Source: Nitrosomonas sp. HPC101
GTDB taxonomy: Bacteria; Pseudomonadota; Gammaproteobacteria; Burkholderiales; Nitrosomonadaceae
Length of the DNA: 64,000 nucleotides
Assembly: GCF_009833125.1 (NCBI RefSeq)
Contig: NZ_QRCC01000017.1
Coordinates: 1 to 64,000 of the forward strand
Direction: 5' to 3'
In this document: positions 51,518 to 60,350 of the stretch, one piece after another
Layout of the letters: each line of letters starts with the position of its first letter
Numbering within the stretch: position 1 is the stretch's first letter
Notes under the pieces: generated by a model
Told to the model about the DNA's origin: nothing
Databases searched by the model: none
The model's input: only the letters and a program-made list of their open reading frames with translations
Translations under genes and position numbers: made by a program

Positions 51518-52330
51518 TTAAGGAGCGGTTACGACATCATCCAGTATGGCTCTGTCTTGTTTGTTCCACTCCACGTCAAGCAGATTGGAGAACCGCGCTA
51601 TGATCTGAACAGCAAGTCCACCCTGGAACAGGGCAGCCCAAGCCAAGATCACAAAACCCCAGTGCAACGGTGCGCTAAAGAGCTCCTCCATAAACCAGAA
51701 GGCGTGCCCCCACTCATTCAGACCAACGTTAGGCAGGCTCATCAGCGGTCCTGCTACGGTCATAATCAGCGGAAATGACCATCCTTTATTATACAACGGC
51801 AGTCGGGTATTGGCGTAAATAATCATTGCCACCCCCATGATGATGTATACCGGGAATGAGCCATAAAACAAAGGAATATGGCTAGGAGTAAAACTGGTAT
51901 CCCTGATAATCACCTGGTGCCATGAAGCGTCCTGCTCGGTAAAGAAGCTTGATCCCCAGTAAACTGCAAATATATAGACTCCAAGCCACATGAGGAAATA
52001 GAAGTAACGCTTTATTTCCTGCTTCGGAGTCAGACTGGCAAGCTGTTCCGCAGTATTGCGGGTTTTCAACAACCATCCCCATACGAAGAGCGCTATAAGG
52101 GGCAGGACAGCCATTTGAACGCGCCACAAGCCCATCCAGATACGGTCAAATTCCGGCTCCATCGAATCCATGCCATGAGAATAGGCGTATGTGCGTTGGA
52201 AATAGACCCACATTACAGCTACCGCCAGGATGGGCAGCAGACCGTATTTATAGTATTTGGCGTCAAACCATTCAGATTTGTCATAAGCCAGTTGTTGTGT
52301 AGCTTTGTCTTTTAATACATTTGTAGCCAT
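51518..52330 (-). CDS. amoC: Ammonia monooxygenase subunit C, lone copy (AmoC3 type)
   Basis: 270 residues from ATG 52330, with AAAAGGAG seven bases upstream. About six transmembrane helices. The metal-site segment [19 protein letters not shown] with the following [10 protein letters not shown] supplies the Asp and His ligands known in PmoC/AmoC. The N terminus ([20 protein letters not shown]) differs from operon-type AmoC as far as I recall. No amoA or amoB lies nearby, so this is the singleton that in N. europaea (AmoC3) belongs to a stress and recovery response under sigma E. The frame stays open to 52477, but that part overlaps the leader and is not likely translated as AmoC. Confidence 0.93.
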   Translation of the reverse strand: MATNVLKDKATQQLAYDKSEWFDAKYYKYGLLPILAVAVMWVYFQRTYAYSHGMDSMEPEFDRIWMGLWRVQMAVLPLIALFVWGWLLKTRNTAEQLASLTPKQEIKRYFYFLMWLGVYIFAVYWGSSFFTEQDASWHQVIIRDTSFTPSHIPLFYGSFPVYIIMGVAMIIYANTRLPLYNKGWSFPLIMTVAGPLMSLPNVGLNEWGHAFWFMEELFSAPLHWGFVILAWAALFQGGLAVQIIARFSNLLDVEWNKQDRAILDDVVTAP

Positions 52331-52336
52331 AAAAAT

Positions 52337-52375
52337 ACTCCTTTTCGCGAAAATCGGAGTTTCCGTGGAAGCTCC
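52337..52375 (-). promoter_or_regulatory. Two mutually exclusive hairpins in the amoC leader, one hiding the ribosome site
   Basis: On the minus strand, ACTCC (52360-52356), a GA bulge, TTTT (52353-52350), loop CGCG, AAAA (52345-52342) and GGAGT (52341-52337) form a hairpin whose 3' arm is the amoC Shine-Dalgarno sequence. The same CTCC can instead pair with GGAG at 52375-52372, helped by TTC/GAA around a CACG loop, which would free the site. Both foldings share bases 52359-52356, so only one can form. The region starts 11 bases after the upstream small open frame ends. Confidence 0.7.
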
Positions 52376-52386
52376 TGATAAAACAG

Positions 52387-52497
52387 TTACCAGTCTGGTT
52401 TCAGTGTGAAATCTGATTTGGGACAACTCCGGGTTGTCGTGAAAATCTCTGTCAATTGAATCAACCTCATACAACACCCGGATTTCAAATCTTTCAT
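52387..52497 (-). CDS. Putative 36-residue leader peptide upstream of amoC
   Basis: ATG at 52497 is preceded by AGGAGGTG (52511-52504) with a six-base spacer, the best ribosome site in this region. The product begins [19 protein letters not shown] and ends FTLKPDW. It is in a different frame from amoC, has no signal peptide or recognised domain, and stops 57 bases before the amoC start. CCGGGTGTTGT and ACAACCCGG inside it (52481-52471 and 52437-52429) can pair with one bulged base. A regulatory role is inferred from the ribosome site and the hairpins that follow. It is too short for composition to prove coding. Confidence 0.5.
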   Translation of the reverse strand: MKDLKSGCCMRLIQLTEIFTTTRSCPKSDFTLKPDW

Positions 52498-52830
52498 GGC
52501 GAGCACCTCCTTTGTTTTAGTACAAAAATTACCTGTTTTCAGGTACTTATAAGAGCATATCTATAGGATAAAGTTCAACAACAAAACGCATGGATATATC
52601 ACATAAATTTTTCGTTTATTTTCAATATATTTGCATACATTATTGTCAGTATAGCCGGTTACAGAGGGGAAGGGAAGGGAGGGAAAATTACAGCCATGTG
52701 GGCTGCATGTGAGCGGATCACCGTAGACGGTACCGTGTTTTTGTATGGCTTTTTATGGAGAATGGATTGGATTGAGTAGACAGGATAGTGGCTGTCATTT
52801 TAGATAAATATGTATCCTGGGACCTTGATG
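52498..52830 (-). promoter_or_regulatory. Promoter region of the lone amoC (333 bases without another gene)
   Basis: TGAACTT (52577-52571, minus strand) matches the sigma E -35 box GGAACTT in six of seven bases; 15 bases on lies CTCTTA (52555-52550), a partial match to the -10 box. A hairpin TACCTG-AAAA-CAGGTA (52545-52530) followed by ATTTTT overlaps the expected transcript start. Further upstream the DNA is very AT-rich (about 52590-52650), then has CAGCC-ATGTG-GGCTG (52691-52705). No other gene or RNA recognised. Confidence 0.4.
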
Positions 52831-53073
52831 CTATCTTTTTTTTAGGTAAAACAGATACTCACCTGTGGCTTCAGATGAAGACAGCAGCTCATGTCCAGTC
52901 TGATCAGCAAATACCTGAAAATCAATTGTTGCACCCGGGTCGGTTGCCATGATTTTGAGCACTTGTCCGTGTGTCATTTCAGACAGGGATTTTTTTGTCC
53001 GGAGAATGGGCAGTGGACATACGAGTCCGCGTACATCCAACTCCTTGTCGAAGAATGTGTTATCCAGATTCAT
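52831..53073 (-). CDS. tusA: TusA/SirA-family sulfur carrier protein
   Basis: 80 residues. The sulfur-carrying Cys is in LDVRGLVCPLPILRTKKSL (CPxP motif, about residue 19). Such proteins pass persulfide sulfur for tRNA thiolation, molybdenum cofactor or sulfur oxidation. No partner gene is nearby, so the exact pathway is open. Confidence 0.9.
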   Translation of the reverse strand: MNLDNTFFDKELDVRGLVCPLPILRTKKSLSEMTHGQVLKIMATDPGATIDFQVFADQTGHELLSSSEATGEYLFYLKKR

Positions 53074-53142
53074 GTTGTTATTGTCTCGATCGGTAATATC
53101 CCATTCCTAATGGATTATTTGGATTTAATCTGTGTGCTGTTG

Positions 53143-54213
53143 TTACATCGTTAACAGCTGTATATAGCCGGTCAGTTCCATGTAGCCACGTCCGGCCGGT
53201 TGGCCATCACGTGTGAGCGTTACCGCACCTTCCCAGTAAACTGTCCCGGCAGAAGCACGTGAATCCAGTTCCTGATCATCCATCAAAGGTGCGATCTGCC
53301 ACTCGGTTTCACCTGTCCGGATCCGGGTGGTGACTGGATAAACAGCCTGTGTACGAGCAGAGCGCCAAGTGCGAATCGGGTGAAAACTGACCTGATCCGG
53401 TGTGAGCGTCTGGACATGGCCGGATGCGTCACGCAAGACGGCATACGCCCAGATTTTACTGTCATCTTTTCCGCGTATCTGAAATGCCATCAATGCAGAA
53501 CCATCATCGAGGCTCGCGCTGATCCAGTCCCAGCCAGCTGCATCCGGATCAAGATATTCACTCGACCATTCGCGGTCGAGCCAGGCGGTTCCGGTGACAG
53601 CTATATCCTTTCCCTGATAACTGACTGCGCCGCTTACTTGTAAATGTGGTTCGCTGTAATAATAGCTGGCTTGCGCTGCCTTTGGCCCCTTGCGCGAAAA
53701 CCCATTTTCACCTTGCAGCAACAAGGGTTGTGAGGGTGTAAGTGATAATTTCATGGTGAAATCATCTGCCTTGATATCGGCCTGATAGCGGCCATCCGTC
53801 TCACGCAGAAAAGTCCAATGATCCAGTTTGACGTCGGTATTGCCGGTTTTGGCATATGCCAAACCGAATCCTGTGCGGGCAACTTTCTGGTCATGCAGTA
53901 GTTTACCGATTGCTGGATCAGATAGTGCCACATGCGCAATGATCAGTTGATCGGGGGAGAAGCGGCTGGAGTTATCGTTGTCGGTTTGGGTTGCCAAACG
54001 GAAGAACGTGATCTGGAAGCCCAGTGGGCGGTTTGCTGGTGTTTCCAACCAGCCAGTCACGTACCACCATTCGATCCGGAAGTCAGGGTGAGCGCCATGA
54101 TCCTCTGGAAATTCGAATGTTTTACCCGGTACAACAGGAGCCAGTACTGGTGGAGCAGAAAGCAGTGTATTCTGAAAAAGCAGCCAGCCTAGTAAAATCC
54201 ATAAATAGCGCAT
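53143..54213 (-). CDS. AttH/CrtC-like lipocalin-fold lipoyl-free secreted protein
   Basis: 356 residues from ATG 54213, which overlaps the permease stop by one base (TAATG). Signal peptide of about 20 residues. Conserved motifs are DHGAHPDFRIEWWYVTGWL, GTAWLDREWSSEYLDP and GWDWISASLDDGSALM, marking the CrtC/AttH family (PF09410, from memory). An N. europaea member of this family has a published structure with two lipocalin-like domains. Despite the CrtC name, no carotenoid gene is present; the ABC transporter partners suggest a periplasmic role in lipid or lipoprotein handling. Confidence 0.88.
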   Translation of the reverse strand: MRYLWILLGWLLFQNTLLSAPPVLAPVVPGKTFEFPEDHGAHPDFRIEWWYVTGWLETPANRPLGFQITFFRLATQTDNDNSSRFSPDQLIIAHVALSDPAIGKLLHDQKVARTGFGLAYAKTGNTDVKLDHWTFLRETDGRYQADIKADDFTMKLSLTPSQPLLLQGENGFSRKGPKAAQASYYYSEPHLQVSGAVSYQGKDIAVTGTAWLDREWSSEYLDPDAAGWDWISASLDDGSALMAFQIRGKDDSKIWAYAVLRDASGHVQTLTPDQVSFHPIRTWRSARTQAVYPVTTRIRTGETEWQIAPLMDDQELDSRASAGTVYWEGAVTLTRDGQPAGRGYMELTGYIQLLTM

Positions 54214-56765
54214 TATGAGTCCTCCCTGACCGCCCGGATGACATTGCCCGATACTGCGCGACGGCTGGTTGCATGTGCTGTCAATACAGCTGCGCCAAGT
54301 ACCGCCAGCGCCATCAGCAGCAACCATGTCCAAGGCATGTGCAGCTGCATAGTCCAGTGAAAAGATTGCGGGTTGATAATAAAAATAAGGATCAGGCTGA
54401 TACCTGTGCCCAATATGAATCCAGTGGCAACACCGAATCCGGCCAGCAATCCGCCTTCCAGTGTCAGCATGTGACGGATCTGTTGCTTGCTGAGCCCGAT
54501 GTGGCGCAACATGCCAAGTTCCCTGATTCGAGTCAGCATTTGTGCCGAAAAACTGGCTGCCACCCCCATCAACCCTACACCAATCGCAACCAGTTCCAGC
54601 AAGTAGGTCACGGCGAAACTGCGATCAAATTGTTTCAGGGCAACTGCGCGAATCTGGCCGGTTTCCATAATTTCCAGCACATCCCCAAACGGTAGCGCTT
54701 TGAGAGCTGATACTGCTGTGTGAATGGTTATCCCGGGTTTTATCCATAACGCTGCATCGCTGGCATGGTTATCTCCGGTCAGTCTGCGGTAATCAGACAA
54801 TTGCATCTGGATTGCACCGAATATACGACCGTAATCACGCCAGATTCCAGCGATGATGAATGTCTGTTCGGGATCGGTGGTGAAGGGGAGCGTTATCCGT
54901 TTACCAATTTTGAAACCATACAGATCAACCATCGCCTCTGATACCCAGATAGGTATCGTATCGGGTGGAATGTCATCAGATGGTAGTATGTTTTTTGTTA
55001 AAGGCAGCGTCAACCCGGGATCGTCCTGGTTGATCGGGCGTGCCAGCAGGGTAACATCCGGCCTGGCTGGATCGAGGGTGAGAGGGATCGAGCGGATGAA
55101 ATCAGTACGCGCGATATCCGGATGAGTGGTAATGATTTGTTGTTCGTCAGGCGTAAAACCACGCGTATCCTGATGAGTGATGGGGTGCAGATAAAGATCA
55201 GCCGGCAGTACTTGTGCCAGCCAGTTATTGACTGATATGCGGAAGCTGGTCACCATGATTGCCATGGCTACCATCAGGCTGAAGCTAACCAGTATACCGC
55301 CCAGTGCAATGGCTGCCAGGCCAGATGCATTTGAGAGCCGAGTGATTGCCAGTGTATATAGAATGTTTGACTTGCTTGAATTGAGTGTGCGTAAGAGCGT
55401 GGAGAAAAGTAATCCGCACAGGTACGGCAGTGCAGCCATGCTGCCTGTTAGCAGCAGAGCGATGGCGAGATAGCCAAATATGGGTAGGTCATCGATCGGT
55501 GGCAATCCTGTGAAAATGACACCCACCAATAGACATGCAGCGGCCAGCCGAGGTACTCGCAGTGCCGCCAGCACAGTGTATTCACTGCCGGATTTAAGTG
55601 CAGATGCAGGATGTGCATGAGCGGCTTCCCATGCAGGTAACAGGCTACCCAGCACCGTGACACCGATTCCCAGTAAAAAATAAAGTACGGCAGCCAGAGG
55701 ATCAGGATGTAACTGCGGCTTCAGTCCCGGGAAAAGACCAGCACCCAGATCCGCACCGAGATGATGGAGTGCCATGGTTGCCAGCAAATATCCTAATGCT
55801 AGCCCCAGGAGTGATCCCAGTACGCCGAGCAATCCGTTTTCCAGTAAGAGCTGATACAGAAGCTGACGGCGGGTCATGCCTAGCACGCGCAGCAGAGCAA
55901 ACTGTGATCGCCGCCGAATGGTGGACAGGATCTGACTGGAGAAAATAAGGAATGCACCAGTAAACAGTGCGACCAGTGCCAGAATACTCAGGTTGACGCG
56001 GTAGGCGCGTGACATGTTGTGGGCACGCATATCATCATCCTGACTTTCAGTCAGCAGGTAAGAAGTACCCAGTTTTTTGCTCAGCATTTCCTGGAATGCA
56101 GTGTGGTTAGCGCCCTGCTGTAGTTTTAGCTCGATGCGTGAAAGCTGGCCGAGTTGGTCGAAACGCCACTGTGCTGCACCTATATCCATAACAGCAATGC
56201 GCTGACCGGTATGCGCACGCGCCAATCCACCTGCCACGCGCAATGTGATCTGCTTTGTTCCCATGCTGACCTCGATCGACTCTCCTTGCTTGACTGACAG
56301 CCATTCCATCGCTGCAGGAGACAGAAAGACAGCATCGTCGGCCAGTGCATCCATTGGATTATCCTCTGCAGGCACACCCAGCAGATCGGGCGTGACGCTG
56401 AGCGCACGAAACATATCCAGCCCCAGAATCTTGAGAACAGGGTTGTGCATAGTCTCTGCCCTGGTGGGTATGCCAACCGTGATTTCCAGTACCGGGCTGG
56501 CCTGTACTACCTCTTCATACTGCATGAGAGTTGGGTAGAGGGATTCGTCGAATGTGGGGCGCAGTGCGCGTACTGTCAAATCGGACGTGCCGGAAAGGCT
56601 GCGGGTAGCTGCAGAGAATTCACTGACTGCCGCGGTGTTGATCAGATGAATAGTAAATCCCAGCGCCACTCCGAACATAATGGCCAGCACGGCTATAATG
56701 GATTGCAAACGGTGCGAATGCCATTCGCCTTGCAGCAGCCAGCGAATGAGCAAGATCGGATTCAT
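54213..56765 (-). CDS. Large FtsX-family ABC permease (AttFG-like)
   Basis: 850 residues. One N-terminal helix and a MacB-like periplasmic domain (about 40-255), three helices (about 260-385), a central pair of helices (about 405-500), a second periplasmic domain (about 505-720), then three C-terminal helices. Two FtsX repeats, with SQILSTIRRRSQFALLRVLG and LTRIRELGMLRHIGLSK, fused in one chain. It starts within the end of the ATPase gene (ATGA). It probably works on substrates taken from the membrane rather than as a classical pump. Confidence 0.92.
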   Translation of the reverse strand: MNPILLIRWLLQGEWHSHRLQSIIAVLAIMFGVALGFTIHLINTAAVSEFSAATRSLSGTSDLTVRALRPTFDESLYPTLMQYEEVVQASPVLEITVGIPTRAETMHNPVLKILGLDMFRALSVTPDLLGVPAEDNPMDALADDAVFLSPAAMEWLSVKQGESIEVSMGTKQITLRVAGGLARAHTGQRIAVMDIGAAQWRFDQLGQLSRIELKLQQGANHTAFQEMLSKKLGTSYLLTESQDDDMRAHNMSRAYRVNLSILALVALFTGAFLIFSSQILSTIRRRSQFALLRVLGMTRRQLLYQLLLENGLLGVLGSLLGLALGYLLATMALHHLGADLGAGLFPGLKPQLHPDPLAAVLYFLLGIGVTVLGSLLPAWEAAHAHPASALKSGSEYTVLAALRVPRLAAACLLVGVIFTGLPPIDDLPIFGYLAIALLLTGSMAALPYLCGLLFSTLLRTLNSSKSNILYTLAITRLSNASGLAAIALGGILVSFSLMVAMAIMVTSFRISVNNWLAQVLPADLYLHPITHQDTRGFTPDEQQIITTHPDIARTDFIRSIPLTLDPARPDVTLLARPINQDDPGLTLPLTKNILPSDDIPPDTIPIWVSEAMVDLYGFKIGKRITLPFTTDPEQTFIIAGIWRDYGRIFGAIQMQLSDYRRLTGDNHASDAALWIKPGITIHTAVSALKALPFGDVLEIMETGQIRAVALKQFDRSFAVTYLLELVAIGVGLMGVAASFSAQMLTRIRELGMLRHIGLSKQQIRHMLTLEGGLLAGFGVATGFILGTGISLILIFIINPQSFHWTMQLHMPWTWLLLMALAVLGAAVLTAHATSRRAVSGNVIRAVREDS

Positions 56766-57436
56766 TGTCGATTTTCCAGAGAGACTGGAGCCAGACCATG
56801 CCTGTTCAGCAGCAGGATTTTGTCCGCTGTTTCGGCGGCCGGGCGCGAGTGCGTGACGATAATGGCGGAAGCCTGGTTGGCCTTGATTTCAGAGCGGATC
56901 AGTTGCAGGATCTCTCGTGAAGTATCCTGATCAAGATTGCCAGTAGGTTCATCCGCCAGAATCAGACGAGGGCGATGTACCAGCGCACGGGCAATTGCTA
57001 CCCGCTGCAATTCACCTCCCGACAATTGATGAGGGAAATCTCGTTCTCTCCCCTGCAAACCCACGGATGCCAGCATGATTGATGCGCGATCAAGTGGTAG
57101 ATGGTTGAGCAGCAACGGCAGCGAAACATTTTGCAGCAATGTCAGATGGGGTAGCACGTGAAATGCCTGGAAAATGAATCCCAGATACTTGCGCCGCAGG
57201 CTGGTTGCTGCTTCATCCTCCACCGGCAGGTACTTGCCCTCAATCCTGATTTCACCACTGTCGGGGCTATCCAGCCCGGCGATCAGATTCAACAAAGTTG
57301 ATTTTCCTACCCCGGAATCACCCATGATTGCGACATATTCCCCAGCTGAGAGACTGTAGGATAAGCCGGACAATACCTTCCGATCCGAGTAGGATTTGTT
57401 GATGTCACTTAACTCTAAAACAGGTAAATGGCTCAT
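56762..57436 (-). CDS. LolD/MacB-type ABC ATPase
   Basis: 224 residues from ATG 57436 ([16 protein letters not shown]); an in-frame ATG at 57469 adds a hydrophobic stub without a ribosome site. Walker [10 protein letters not shown], signature LSGGELQRV, Walker [13 protein letters not shown]. It powers the following permease. First gene of the ATPase-permease-AttH operon. Confidence 0.93.
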   Translation of the reverse strand: MSHLPVLELSDINKSYSDRKVLSGLSYSLSAGEYVAIMGDSGVGKSTLLNLIAGLDSPDSGEIRIEGKYLPVEDEAATSLRRKYLGFIFQAFHVLPHLTLLQNVSLPLLLNHLPLDRASIMLASVGLQGRERDFPHQLSGGELQRVAIARALVHRPRLILADEPTGNLDQDTSREILQLIRSEIKANQASAIIVTHSRPAAETADKILLLNRHGLAPVSLENRQ

Positions 57437-57497
57437 GGCGAATATTATATAGTTTATAGTGAATGGCATGATTAAAGCATGCGAGGTTTTTAGCGAG

Positions 57498-57845
57498 ATG
57501 GATATTCAGATCAAAAGAGCTTATGAAGCGGCTGACCCTGCGGACGGCTGTCGTATCCTGGTGGATCGGCTCTGGCCGCGCGGGCGGACCAAAGAGCAGG
57601 TGGCGTGTGACCTGTGGCTGAAGGAAATCGCACCAACAGCTGATTTACGCAAATGGTTCAATCATGATCATGCAAAGTGGATGGAATTCCAGCAACGTTA
57701 TCGTGACGAACTCTCTGCCAATCCTGAAGTGAAGGAGTTGCTGGACAGAGCGCGCACAGGACGGCTGACGCTGCTTTACGGGGCACATGATTCTGAATGT
57801 AATCAGGCTGTGGTGTTGCGGGATTATCTGCTGGCGCAGCATTAA
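57498..57845 (+). CDS. DUF488 (YeaO-like) protein
   Basis: 115 residues from ATG 57498 (MDIQIKRAYEAAD); in-frame starts further up (57459) overlap the divergent ATPase. The motif RILVDRLWPRGRTKEQV and LLYGAHDSECNQAVVL are typical. The family is widespread and its function unknown. Confidence 0.85.
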   Translation: MDIQIKRAYEAADPADGCRILVDRLWPRGRTKEQVACDLWLKEIAPTADLRKWFNHDHAKWMEFQQRYRDELSANPEVKELLDRARTGRLTLLYGAHDSECNQAVVLRDYLLAQH

Positions 57846-57990
57846 CAACATCTGGGTTCCGCTTGCTTGAATAACCTGGAGTTTTCCAAAGACATGCTGG
57901 AAAATTTGCTGTCAGGAAATTTTTATTAATCCTGGAATTTGTTACTCAAACAGGCTTTATGGGATAATCCCGGAAACTACAGCTGGTCGC

Positions 57991-58054
57991 TTGTCAATCC
58001 TTGATAACCCTGATAGATAATGCATTTTCTGCCTTCGCTCATGCCAATTTGGCA
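57991..58054 (+). promoter_or_regulatory. Candidate promoter and operator of the leu operon
   Basis: TTGTCA (57991-57996) is followed by TAGATAAT (58014-58021), a plausible -35/-10 pair. Downstream, TGCCAA-T-TTGGCA (58042-58054) is a perfect 6-bp palindrome 55 bases before leuC, possibly an operator. The regulator is not identified. Confidence 0.4.
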
Positions 58055-58109
58055 GGCAAAATCGCTACGTGTCCATGATATCTGTCAAAACAAGTAATCC
58101 TAATGAAAA

Positions 58110-59522
58110 ATGAAAACGTTATACGATAAGCTTTGGGACAGTCATGTTGTCCATACCGAATCGGATGACCCGAATGGCATGGTGATACTGTACATTGATC
58201 GCCATTTAGTACATGAGGTTACCAGCCCTCAGGCTTTTGAAAGCTTGAAGCTGGCCGGACGCACTCCCTGGCGTACTGATTCTATTTTGGCGGTGGCGGA
58301 TCATAACGTTCCTACGACCGACCGGAGCAGTGGTATCAAAGACCCGATATCTCGTCTACAGGTCGAAACCTTGAATCAGAATTGCGAAGAATTCCTCATT
58401 ACTGAGTTTAAAATGGATGATGAGCGTCAGGGAATCGTGCACGTAATCGGGCCGGAACAAGGCGCAACGTTGCCCGGCATGACGGTCGTATGCGGAGATT
58501 CTCATACCAGTACTCATGGGGCATTTGCGTGCCTGGCGTTCGGAATTGGCACTTCCGAAGTCGAGCATGTTCTGGCGACACAATGTCTGATTACCCGGAA
58601 ATCCAAAACAATGCTGGTCAAAGTTGAGGGAGATCTGGGCCATGGTGTAACCGCTAAGGATATCGCGCTGGCTGTCATTGGTGAAATAGGCACAGCCGGA
58701 GGTACGGGTTATGCCATTGAATTTGCCGGTAATGCAATACGATCACTTTCCATGGAAGGTCGAATGACACTTTGTAATATGGCGATTGAGGCAGGTGCGC
58801 GTGCAGGGATGGTGGGTGTGGATAATGTCACGATTGATTATATTAAGGGGAGACCTTTTGCACCTCGGGAAGATTTATGGGATCAGGCAGTTGCATACTG
58901 GCGTACATTGAAAAGTGATGCAGGCGCTGTTTTTGATCGCGTTATGGAATTCAAGGCGGAAAATATTAAACCTCAGGTAACTTGGGGAACTTCACCGGAA
59001 ATGGTAACCACGATCGATGGATATGTGCCTGATCCTGCGGATATCAGCGATCCAGTTAAGCGCCACAATGTTGAACATGCGCTGGAATATATGGGGCTTA
59101 AGCCGAAAACGCCTATCCAGGATATAGCACTGGATAAAATATTTATTGGCTCCTGTACGAACTCCCGCATAGAAGATTTGCGTGCAGCTGCGGAAATTGT
59201 CAAAGGAAAACAGATTGCCCCTAATATCAGGCTGGCTATGGTGGTTCCGGGTTCCGGTCTGGTCAAATCGATGGCGGAGAAAGAGGGGCTGGATAGAATT
59301 TTTCAAGCAGCTGGATTTGAATGGCGTGAACCTGGGTGCTCCATGTGTTTGGCAATGAACGATGACAGATTATTGCCCGGGGAGCGTTGCGCTTCAACTT
59401 CCAATCGAAATTTTGAAGGTCGACAAGGTCCCGGTGGCCGAACGCATCTGGTCAGTCCATCCATGGCTGCGGCGGCTGCTATATCCGGTCATTTCGTTGA
59501 TGTACGCTCTTTTGCTCATTAA
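58110..59522 (+). CDS. leuC: Isopropylmalate isomerase large subunit LeuC
   Basis: 470 residues. Aconitase-type motifs [36 protein letters not shown] and [11 protein letters not shown] supply the three 4Fe-4S cysteines. With LeuD it isomerises 2- to 3-isopropylmalate. leuA and leuD are not directly adjacent; a small lipoprotein gene separates it from leuD. Confidence 0.97.
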   Translation: MKTLYDKLWDSHVVHTESDDPNGMVILYIDRHLVHEVTSPQAFESLKLAGRTPWRTDSILAVADHNVPTTDRSSGIKDPISRLQVETLNQNCEEFLITEFKMDDERQGIVHVIGPEQGATLPGMTVVCGDSHTSTHGAFACLAFGIGTSEVEHVLATQCLITRKSKTMLVKVEGDLGHGVTAKDIALAVIGEIGTAGGTGYAIEFAGNAIRSLSMEGRMTLCNMAIEAGARAGMVGVDNVTIDYIKGRPFAPREDLWDQAVAYWRTLKSDAGAVFDRVMEFKAENIKPQVTWGTSPEMVTTIDGYVPDPADISDPVKRHNVEHALEYMGLKPKTPIQDIALDKIFIGSCTNSRIEDLRAAAEIVKGKQIAPNIRLAMVVPGSGLVKSMAEKEGLDRIFQAAGFEWREPGCSMCLAMNDDRLLPGERCASTSNRNFEGRQGPGGRTHLVSPSMAAAAAISGHFVDVRSFAH

Positions 59523-59552
59523 ACAGAATTTTTATTTTTATAGGAGATTGGA

Positions 59553-59681
59553 ATGAAAGCGCTGTTCACATCATTTTTATTGCTGATAGTTACTGCTCAG
59601 CTGATAGCCTGTAATACGATACAAGGATTGGGTAAGGATGTTCAGCGTGGTGGCGAAGCTATTGAAAAAACTGCCAAATAA
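59553..59681 (+). CDS. Entericidin-like small lipoprotein
   Basis: 42 residues. TAGGAGAT precedes the ATG. A hydrophobic signal segment ends in the lipobox QLIAC (Cys20), and the 22-residue mature part [20 protein letters not shown] is the entericidin A/B pattern. It should be a lipid-anchored peptide of the cell envelope. The gene lies between leuC and leuD, five bases before leuD, an insertion that I recall in other betaproteobacteria. Confidence 0.88.
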   Translation: MKALFTSFLLLIVTAQLIACNTIQGLGKDVQRGGEAIEKTAK

Positions 59682-59686
59682 ATGGA

Positions 59687-60346
59687 ATGAAAAAATTTGA
59701 ACAGCTTCGGGGAATAGTTGCACCGCTGGATCGTGCCAATGTTGATACCGATGCGATTATTCCCAAGCAATTTCTGAAGTCAATCAAACGGTCAGGTTTT
59801 GGCCAGAATCTGTTCGACGAATGGCGTTATCTTGATTATGGTGAGCCAGGCAAGGATACTGCATTGCGTCAACTGAATCCGGATTTCATACTTAACCAGC
59901 CGTGCTATCAGGGAGCCAGGATTCTTGTTGCGCGCGATAATTTTGGCTGTGGATCCAGTCGGGAGCACGCTCCCTGGGCTTTGCAGGATTATGGCTTCGC
60001 TGTCATTATTGCACCAAGCTTTGCCGATATTTTTTACAACAATTGCTTCAAGATTGGCTTGTTACCAATCGTGCTGGAAGCGTCTATTGTCGACAGGCTG
60101 ATCAAGGATGCTCTGACAGTGGACGGTTATCAGCTGGAAATCAATCTGGAGGCACAAACCGTAGCAATTCCGTCTGGTGAAGTTTATCGGTTTGAGGTTG
60201 ATCCTTTTCGCAAACATTGCCTGCTGAATGGATTGGATGAAATTGGCCTGACTTTGCAGCATGCCGATAAAATCAGAGAATTTGAAATGAAGCGTAGAAA
60301 TGAGCAACCTTGGTTGTTTTTACAGCAAAAAATGAAGGCAGGTTGA
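59687..60346 (+). CDS. leuD: Isopropylmalate isomerase small subunit LeuD
   Basis: 219 residues. Motifs are [15 protein letters not shown] and [16 protein letters not shown]. Partner of LeuC. leuB follows after four bases. Confidence 0.96.
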   Translation: MKKFEQLRGIVAPLDRANVDTDAIIPKQFLKSIKRSGFGQNLFDEWRYLDYGEPGKDTALRQLNPDFILNQPCYQGARILVARDNFGCGSSREHAPWALQDYGFAVIIAPSFADIFYNNCFKIGLLPIVLEASIVDRLIKDALTVDGYQLEINLEAQTVAIPSGEVYRFEVDPFRKHCLLNGLDEIGLTLQHADKIREFEMKRRNEQPWLFLQQKMKAG

Positions 60347-60350
60347 GCAG

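Noticed and set aside
52331-52477. Forty-nine-residue in-frame extension of AmoC
   Set aside because: No ribosome site at 52477; the strong AAAAGGAG before 52330 and the usual AmoC opening fix the start there.
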